From Arthrobacter subterraneus (GTDB lineage: Bacteria > Actinomycetota > Actinomycetes > Actinomycetales > Micrococcaceae): 64,000 nt of DNA. Shown piece after piece: positions 58,883 through 64,000 of this stretch. The notes beneath the pieces are model-generated. The model made no database searches and was not told the origin of the DNA. It saw only the letters and a program-made list of their open reading frames with translations. The stretch lies in assembly GCF_900099735.1 (NCBI RefSeq), contig NZ_FNDT01000012.1, positions 1-64,000 on the forward strand. Reading direction: 5' to 3'. A program made the translations under genes and the position numbers. How positions within the stretch are numbered: position 1 is the stretch's first letter; every line of letters starts with the position of its first letter.

Positions 58883-58916
58883 TCCCGAATACTGTCACGC
58901 CCCACCGACGTTTGAG

Positions 58917-59171
58917 TTACCCGCCGGTCTGCAACTCATCCGAGCCGCCGGACACCCGTCCACTGGACTTCTGCAACCGGTCAATGTGCTCGGATGCTTC
59001 GGCCTTGGTGATATCGGCAGGAATCTCCTCACCGGCTTCCCGCGCCAGCGTATCCAGATAGCTGCGCTGGGCCTCGGTCATGGGTTCATCACCGGTGACC
59101 CAATCTTCAGGGTCACGGGCGAAACCGCCCTGTGGTTCCGGCGTCGGGCTTCCCAGTGTCTTGTCAGACAT
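58917..59171 (-). CDS. DUF3072 small protein
   Basis: A short protein (84 residues from the second ATG at 59171, which has AAGGAG 7 nt upstream; the first ATG at 59177 is too close to the ribosome site). The conserved core DPEDWVTGDEPMTEAQRSYLDTLAREAGEEIPADITKAEASEHID is visible in residues ~20-65. Seen in many Gram-positive and proteobacterial stress regions; function unknown. Next to another small conserved gene of the same strand. Confidence 0.84.
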   Translation of the reverse strand: MSDKTLGSPTPEPQGGFARDPEDWVTGDEPMTEAQRSYLDTLAREAGEEIPADITKAEASEHIDRLQKSSGRVSGGSDELQTGG

Positions 59172-59194
59172 GTCCATGCTCCTTCGATTGGAAA

Positions 59195-59650
59195 TTACGG
59201 CTGTGCTTCCGGCGGCAGCGCTTCATGGTGGGCGCGGCCGTGCGTCCGGCGGTCTTCCTTCATCTCGGCTTCGAACAGGTGCCGCTTGCCCTCGACGAGT
59301 TCATCGCGCGCACGCTTTTCCAGGGCTTTGAACTCCGAGTAGTAGTGGTCGTCATAGTCCTCGACAATCTGGAACGTCCACCGCCCCTCAATGACATTCC
59401 GGCCCACTATGTTCTGCTCCAGCTCATCGGCGAGGCTGTCATGCCCGGCTTCGCGCAGCAGATCCACGGCCTCACCGAGGGCAAGATCCCCCTTGCCGGT
59501 CAACCGATGGAATCCATACAGAAGGCCGCGGGCGTGCTCCACCACTTCGAGCGCTTCCGAGAGCTTCCCGAGCGCCTCCACCGTCTTGTCCGAAGCCGAT
59601 GCGGGCCGTTGATGGTTGCTGTCCGGCCCGTCCGATCCTGAGATAGTCAT
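59195..59650 (-). CDS. Conserved hypothetical protein
   Basis: A 151-residue soluble protein. The core ALGKLSEALEVVEHARGLLYGFHRLTGKGDLALGEAVDLLREAGHDSLADEL, then VGRNVIEGRWTFQIVEDYDDHYYSEFKALEKRARDEL, is all-helical and rich in charged residues. The start at 59650 (MTISGSDGPDS) is preferred over 59722, which overlaps the next gene. TATATG lies 9 nt upstream of that ATG without a Shine-Dalgarno. I do not recognise the family; it is found next to DUF3072 in my reading of related actinobacteria, so the pair may work together. Confidence 0.72.
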   Translation of the reverse strand: MTISGSDGPDSNHQRPASASDKTVEALGKLSEALEVVEHARGLLYGFHRLTGKGDLALGEAVDLLREAGHDSLADELEQNIVGRNVIEGRWTFQIVEDYDDHYYSEFKALEKRARDELVEGKRHLFEAEMKEDRRTHGRAHHEALPPEAQP

Positions 59651-59739
59651 ACTGCTTACCATATACAGCACGAGCGACGGTTGGGGTGATTTTCGGCTCC
59701 GCCCTATGCCGATACTCCGCACCCGCCTACCCTGAATTC

Positions 59740-60996
59740 ATGCCCACCAACAGCTGGACACCGGCCGGCAGCAGTACGACGACGGCGCCTGACCTCCCAG
59801 CCATCCAGCGCCACACCGTCCGGGTCCTCATCGCAGCCCAAATCCTCGGTGGGATCGGTATGGGATCAGTCCTTTCGATCGGCGCTGTGATGGCCGCCGT
59901 GATCTCCGGTTCCGAAGCGCTCTCCGGCACTGCCGCCACGCTCAGTACGCTTGGTGCCGCGGCCAGCGCCATTCCGCTGGCGCGGCTGGCCCAGCGGCTT
60001 GGACGCCGCACTGCGCTGACCACGGGTGCACTTATCGCGGCGTCGGGATCGCTCACCGTGGTGGGGGCGGCAGCGCTCGAATCCTTCCCGCTCTTGCTCC
60101 TGGGGTTCGCGCTGCTCGGCGTGGGCGTCGCCGTCAACCTGCAGTCCCGCTTTGCAGCAACGGACATTGCAAGCTCCCAGCGTCGGGGCCGCGACCTTTC
60201 GCTGGTGGTCTGGTTCACCACCGTCGGAGCGGTCCTCGGCCCCAACCTGATCGGCCCAGGCGAAGTGGTGGCCGATACGCTCGGCATGCCTGACCTGACC
60301 GGGCCCTTCCTGATTGCCGCTGCCGCACAGGTCGCGGCTGCGGCAGTGTATCTCGTGGCACTGCGGCCTGATCCGTACCTCCTGAGCCGCACCCTACCGT
60401 CGGACCCCAGGGATGACGCGCCCGGAATGGTGCGGGGCAGGGGAGCGCTCATCTTCGCGATCGGGTCCGTTGCGGTCAGTCACGCGGTCATGGTGTCGGT
60501 GATGTCCATGACTCCCGTGCACCTGGTGAACCACGGCGTGACGCTGACCATCGTCGGCCTCACCATCAGCCTGCATATCGCGGGCATGTATGCGCTGTCG
60601 CCGGTGTTCGGCTGGTTGAGTGACCGGGTTGGACGGGTTGGCACCATCCTGATCGGCCAGGCGCTGTTCATCGTCTCACTGACCTTCGTCGCATTCGGGG
60701 CGGACAGCCCCGTGCTGGTCACGATCGGCCTGATTTTCCTCGGCCTGGGCTGGAGCGCGTCAACGGTGTCAGGTTCGGCCCTGGTGGCTGACCTCGTCAC
60801 CGGCGCAGCACGTGCCCGGATTCAGGGCCGCACTGACCTCTCCATGAACCTTGCCGGCGCGTTCGGTGGCGCAGCCTCGGGCGTGGTGCTGGCCATGGTG
60901 GGCTACTCGGGCCTGGCCTGGGCGGCCGGGTTGCTTGTGCTGCTCATCGTGGCGGGCGCGACGACGATGCGCACCGCCCGTCCGCTCTCCGTGTAG
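59740..60996 (+). CDS. MFS transporter
   Basis: A 418-residue multi-pass MFS protein: loop motif RLAQRLGRRTALTTG near residue 75 and LSDRVGRVGTILIG in the second half. It begins with a short Ser/Thr/Pro-rich N-terminus. The ATG at 59740 is chosen since the longer frame (59686) adds a non-conserved stretch. TACCCT lies 6 nt before the ATG, so the transcript may be leaderless. Substrate unknown; drug or sugar export are both common for this type. Confidence 0.84.
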   Translation: MPTNSWTPAGSSTTTAPDLPAIQRHTVRVLIAAQILGGIGMGSVLSIGAVMAAVISGSEALSGTAATLSTLGAAASAIPLARLAQRLGRRTALTTGALIAASGSLTVVGAAALESFPLLLLGFALLGVGVAVNLQSRFAATDIASSQRRGRDLSLVVWFTTVGAVLGPNLIGPGEVVADTLGMPDLTGPFLIAAAAQVAAAAVYLVALRPDPYLLSRTLPSDPRDDAPGMVRGRGALIFAIGSVAVSHAVMVSVMSMTPVHLVNHGVTLTIVGLTISLHIAGMYALSPVFGWLSDRVGRVGTILIGQALFIVSLTFVAFGADSPVLVTIGLIFLGLGWSASTVSGSALVADLVTGAARARIQGRTDLSMNLAGAFGGAASGVVLAMVGYSGLAWAAGLLVLLIVAGATTMRTARPLSV

Positions 60997-61020
60997 AGGA
61001 TCAAGAGAGCAGCGCAGGTC

Positions 61021-61761
61021 CTACTTGTGCGCCGTTTCATCCCAGAGTGTGCTCATCTCCGTCATCGCCCGCTCCATGATGGCGAGCATTGCGGCGTGCG
61101 CGTCCACGGCGTTACCGCGCTGAATCGCGCTCGCCACATCCACATGCATCTGCAGCGCTTCCTCATGCGGATGATCGGGCATCATGCCGTAATGCGTGCG
61201 GCCGGTCAGAACCTCTGCAACCAGTGAGTTCAGCTTGCCGAACATCTCGTTCCCGGAGCTAGACAGCACCAAATGGTGGAACTGGATGTCGAGTTTCAGG
61301 AAAAGTTCCGTGTCGCCATCCCGCCCGGCGGCCCACAGTTTTCCAGCCAGCCCCATCAGCTCGCTGGCGTCGGCCAGCGGAGCACGCATGGCGGCAAGGC
61401 GAGCGGCCTGGGGCTCGACGGCGGTGCGCAGCTCAGTGAGCGAGCGCAACTGTGCCACCCGCCCCGGCGAAGCGAGGCGCCAACGGATGACCTGCGGATC
61501 GTAAAGGTTCCATTCGGTTGCGGGAAGGACCTGCACACCCACCCTTCGGCGGGACTGCACCATCCCCATTGATGCAAGAACGCGGAGCACCTCGCGAATT
61601 ACTGATCGTGAAACCCCATAACGTTCCTCAAGCTCCTCGATGCGCATGATGCTGCCGCTCTGCCACTCACCCGCGCCGATGGCGAGCCCCATCTGGTCCA
61701 CCACCGATGCGTGAAGGCCGGAAAAGGCGACGTCGGAGGGTTGGGAATCGGCGGCTGACAT
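61021..61761 (-). CDS. GntR family regulator with FCD domain
   Basis: A 246-residue FadR-type regulator: SIMRIEELEERYGVSRSVIREVLRVLASMGMVQSRRRVGVQV is the winged HTH (residues ~36-78) and DTELFLKLDIQFHHLVLSSSGNEMF gives the Asp/His of the FCD metal site. The ATG at 61761 is used; the longer frame begins with TTG. Divergent from the sugar ABC transporter operon. The palindrome AGATGTAATACATCT between them matches the GTNNNAC core of FCD-type sites, so it likely controls that operon. Confidence 0.86.
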   Translation of the reverse strand: MSAADSQPSDVAFSGLHASVVDQMGLAIGAGEWQSGSIMRIEELEERYGVSRSVIREVLRVLASMGMVQSRRRVGVQVLPATEWNLYDPQVIRWRLASPGRVAQLRSLTELRTAVEPQAARLAAMRAPLADASELMGLAGKLWAAGRDGDTELFLKLDIQFHHLVLSSSGNEMFGKLNSLVAEVLTGRTHYGMMPDHPHEEALQMHVDVASAIQRGNAVDAHAAMLAIMERAMTEMSTLWDETAHK

Positions 61762-61844
61762 GGAGGAAGCGTACCAACAGCATCCCAATCGCGACTGTGC
61801 GTTGCATAAGTATGATCTTTGTGACTACACTCACTCGATATAGC

Positions 61845-61859
61845 AGATGTAATACATCT
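61845..61859. promoter_or_regulatory. Palindromic operator between GntR and sugar ABC genes
   Basis: AGATGTA-A-TACATCT, a perfect 15-bp palindrome with the core GTAATAC, 55 nt before the start of the binding-protein gene. Fits the FCD-type GntR consensus (GT, three bases, AC). Confidence 0.55.
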
Positions 61860-61914
61860 ACTCCAGCCCCGCATCCAGCGGTCGGCCCTCAATGAAGAGA
61901 GAATTGGAGACACA

Positions 61915-63222
61915 GTGCAACGCACAATCCTGCGGAAAGCCGGCATCACGGCAGCAATCGCAATGTTCGCCGGCGGGTCACTGGCCGCATGCGGCGGCAG
62001 CGGCGGTGAAGGTGGGGAGGAAGCAGGTTCGGACACCCTGCGGGTCACCCTCGCCAACCACGTCTGGACCGAGCAGATCATCGCCGCCATCCCGGAATTC
62101 GAAGAGGAAACGGGTCTCACGGTTGAGGTGACCCAGCTTGGTGAAGACCAGCTGTCAGCCCAGTACAACGTGCAGCTCAATGCCGGCACGGACGAGATCG
62201 ACGTCATGATGTACCGCCCGCTCCAGGAAGGAAAGCTGTTCGCACAGAACGGCTACCTGGCTGACCTGACCGAGCGCGTTGAAGCCAACAGTGAATGGGA
62301 CTGGAGCGATTTCCAGCAGGGTCCCGTGGATTCCACCACCTATGAGGACAAGGTCGTCGGAATTCCCACCATCACTGAGCGTGAGGTCCTCTACTACCGC
62401 ACCGATCTCCTGGAGCAGGCAGGGTTGGAAGTTCCTGAAACCCTCGAGGAACTCGAAGCCGCCGCCAAGAAGATCAACGAAGAGAACCCTGACGTGGCAG
62501 GTTTCGTGGCCCGCACCGGCAAGTCCCCGGCCGTCACCCAGTTCTCCAGCTTCCTGTACGGCTTCGGTGGTGACTTCATCGATGACGAGGGCAATTCCGC
62601 CGTCGCCAGCCCCGAAGCAAAAGAGGCCTACGCCTACTACGGACGCATGATCAACCAGTATGGACCGGAGAATGTCAGCACTGACATGAGCTGGCCCGAG
62701 GCCATGGCCATCTTCACCCAGGGTGGCGCCGCGTTCTACACCGAAGCTGACAGCCTCTACCAGAACGCTACGGACCCGGCGAACTCCCAGGTGGCGGAGA
62801 ACGTGGGCTTCGCACCGATGCCCGCCGGACCGGCCGGCTCCAAGCCCTACAACGTTCCGTCATGGGGCCTCGGCATCAACGAGGCATCGAAGAACCAGGA
62901 CAACGCCTGGAAGTTCGTTGAGTGGGCCACCAGCCAGGAAATGGTTCTCAAGATCCAGCAGGAAGGCGTTCCGGGACCCCGCCAGTCGGTCTGGGCCAAT
63001 CCTGAAGGTACGGCAACCTACCCCGAGGACCTCGCAGCGGCCATCGAAGTCAGTGCCGAAAACGGTGTCGGCCACGACCGCCCGCTGGTCATCAACGTCG
63101 GAGAAGCCCGTGAAGTAGTGGGCGAGCCCATCGTCGTCGGAATCACCGGCGGTGACGTTGAGGACGCAGCTGAAAAGGCCAACGAGGCCTTCCAGAAGTT
63201 CCTCGACGGCGAACGCAAGTAA
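61915..63222 (+). CDS. Sugar ABC transporter substrate-binding lipoprotein
   Basis: A 435-residue extracellular solute-binding protein (family 1 type). The signal is lipoprotein type: basic start, hydrophobic stretch ITAAIAMFAGG and lipobox LAAC with C26 as the lipidated residue, then a Gly-rich linker. The body includes WTEQIIAAIPEFEEETGLTVEV, GIPTITEREVLYYRTDLLEQAG and VPSWGLGINEASKNQDNAWKFVEW. Captures a sugar or oligosaccharide for the downstream permeases. The GTG start has GGAG 5 nt upstream. First gene of the operon controlled by the divergent GntR. Confidence 0.88.
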   Translation: MQRTILRKAGITAAIAMFAGGSLAACGGSGGEGGEEAGSDTLRVTLANHVWTEQIIAAIPEFEEETGLTVEVTQLGEDQLSAQYNVQLNAGTDEIDVMMYRPLQEGKLFAQNGYLADLTERVEANSEWDWSDFQQGPVDSTTYEDKVVGIPTITEREVLYYRTDLLEQAGLEVPETLEELEAAAKKINEENPDVAGFVARTGKSPAVTQFSSFLYGFGGDFIDDEGNSAVASPEAKEAYAYYGRMINQYGPENVSTDMSWPEAMAIFTQGGAAFYTEADSLYQNATDPANSQVAENVGFAPMPAGPAGSKPYNVPSWGLGINEASKNQDNAWKFVEWATSQEMVLKIQQEGVPGPRQSVWANPEGTATYPEDLAAAIEVSAENGVGHDRPLVINVGEAREVVGEPIVVGITGGDVEDAAEKANEAFQKFLDGERK

Positions 63223-63240
63223 ACCGATCCGCTGAAGCAG

Positions 63241-63279
63241 CCGCCGTCGTGCCCGTGAAGCTCACGGGCACGACGGCGG
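63241..63279 (+). promoter_or_regulatory. Perfect 18-bp stem between binding protein and permease genes
   Basis: CCGCCGTCGTGCCCGTGA / TCACGGGCACGACGGCGG with loop AGC. No T-tract. Position between an abundant binding-protein mRNA and low-abundance permease mRNA suggests a 3' stabiliser or partial terminator that lets the first gene be expressed more strongly. Confidence 0.55.
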
Positions 63280-63349
63280 TACTCGCCGGAATCTCCCGGG
63301 CTGGCTCCCGATTGAAAGACTTCCCTTACCATCCCCAAGGACGTGGACA

Positions 63350-64000
63350 ATGACCGTCGCCTCCCTGCCGCAGAAATCCGCGTGGAAGGCCTATTCCGAC
63401 TGGGCTAACAACCACCGGAAGTGGCTTTTCGCGGCACCGGCTATGGCCTTTGTTGCCATCCTCATCATCTTCCCCCTCGCCTGGACCCTCTACCTCAGCC
63501 TCACCGACGCTTCCGGTTCAGTCCGCGCAGAATCCGAGTTCATCGGCTTCGCGAACTACACAGAGGTCCTCACCGACACCGACCGCTTCTGGCCGGCCGT
63601 AGCCCGCACGTTCATCTTCACCGGTGCAGCGCTCCTGGTTCAGATGGTGCTCGGTATGTGTATCGCCCTCCTGCTGTGGCGCCCGTTCAAGGGTGAGAAA
63701 TGGGTCCGGGTGGCCATCCTCCTCCCGCTCGTAGCTACCCCCGTTGCCGTCGGCATGATGTGGCGGCTCATCTTCGACCCGAATATCGGCTTCGCCAACC
63801 AGGCACTCGCCTGGTTCGGCATCCCCGCACAGCCCTGGCTCTCAGGACAGGACACCGCGCTGGCCACGGTCATCTTCATCGATATCTGGCAGTGGACGCC
63901 CATGGTTGTCATCATCCTGCTCGCCGGGCTCACCTCGCTTTCCGAGGAGCCGGATGAAGCCGCACGCATCGACGGCGCCAACGCCTGGCAGCGCTTCAAA
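63350..64000 (+). CDS. Sugar ABC transporter permease (5' part, cut by window edge)
   Basis: The frame is open to the window end and gives the first 217 residues of a binding-protein-dependent permease (MalF/UgpA-like). Hydrophobic segments begin at ~25 (WLFAAPAMAFVAILIIFPLAWTLYLSLT), ~80 and ~110-125. The motif EEPDEAARIDGANAWQRFK near residue 199-217 is the EAA loop that docks the ATPase. AAGGA lies 8 nt before the ATG at 63350. The second permease and ATPase genes would follow outside the window. Confidence 0.88.
   Translation, partial: MTVASLPQKSAWKAYSDWANNHRKWLFAAPAMAFVAILIIFPLAWTLYLSLTDASGSVRAESEFIGFANYTEVLTDTDRFWPAVARTFIFTGAALLVQMVLGMCIALLLWRPFKGEKWVRVAILLPLVATPVAVGMMWRLIFDPNIGFANQALAWFGIPAQPWLSGQDTALATVIFIDIWQWTPMVVIILLAGLTSLSEEPDEAARIDGANAWQRFK

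Overview
The window is high-GC DNA from an actinobacterium, most likely Arthrobacter or a close relative in the Micrococcaceae. This rests on a mycothiol-type DinB/MDMPI enzyme, a DUF222 HNH (13E12-type) gene, DUF3072 and DUF427 proteins, many GTG starts, FCD-type GntR regulators and several apparently leaderless promoters. The genus is inferred from gene content and style, not from a marker gene. No rRNA or tRNA gene was recognised and there is no CRISPR array.

Layout. 1-3.1 kb: the cut-off end of an ISL3 transposase, a small NYN nuclease-like gene and a large hypothetical. 3.3-11.1 kb: catabolic genes (carbamoylase-like hydrolase, RibD-type reductase, then a minus-strand operon of YtcJ-type amidohydrolase, MHS-family MFS transporter and M20 hydrolase) next to a divergent PucR/CdaR regulator. 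11.1-15.3 kb: two Phd/VapC toxin-antitoxin pairs, a TetR regulator with an MDMPI-fold enzyme, and a NYN-LOTUS protein. 15.3-22.1 kb: a complete type I Wadjet anti-plasmid operon jetABCD. Together the last two stretches look like a defence island. 22.3-28 kb: a Ser/Thr kinase fused to GAF, a cyclopropane-fatty-acid synthase, an ABC-F ATPase preceded by a 25-codon upstream ORF, DUF427 and HbpS-like proteins. 28.1-31.5 kb: a four-gene sugar/triose operon (class II aldolase, HAD phosphatase/mutase, DhaL, DhaK). 31.6-34.7 kb: phosphofructokinase and a one-piece sensor kinase/response regulator with an altered receiver.

34.8-40.3 kb is a reactive-sulfur regulon: two rhodaneses, a TauE/SafE exporter, a CstR-like repressor, an MBL-rhodanese persulfide dioxygenase, an MFS transporter and a small Cys-rich protein. 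Five near-identical palindromes (ATACC...GGTAT) sit in or beside the promoters, so the small Cys-rich protein appears to belong to the regulon. 40.4-47.5 kb is a 5-oxoproline-type cluster (NRAMP, DUF1445 hydro-lyase, GntR, biotin carboxylase-BCCP, PxpB-PxpC fusion, PxpA). Its two outward operons share an operator TTGTT(G/C)AACAA, almost certainly read by the cluster's GntR.

47.6-64 kb: DoxX, an F420-reductase-like protein with a divergent MarR, a DUF222 HNH gene, a 17-bp tandem repeat, an SDR/GntR pair divergent from a GntP permease, a NERD-like nuclease candidate, transporters, a Ser/Thr dehydratase, small conserved actinobacterial proteins, and the start of a sugar ABC transporter (binding protein plus cut-off permease) with a divergent GntR.

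The features most worth a second look are: (i) the CstR regulon with its Cys-rich member; (ii) two families of long perfect or near-perfect palindromes, one of which lies in frame inside the pxpBC coding sequence; (iii) the leader ORF before the ABC-F gene; (iv) Wadjet surrounded by TA and NYN genes; (v) the aldolase-HAD-DhaL-DhaK operon of unknown substrate. No wholly new system could be proven from sequence alone.
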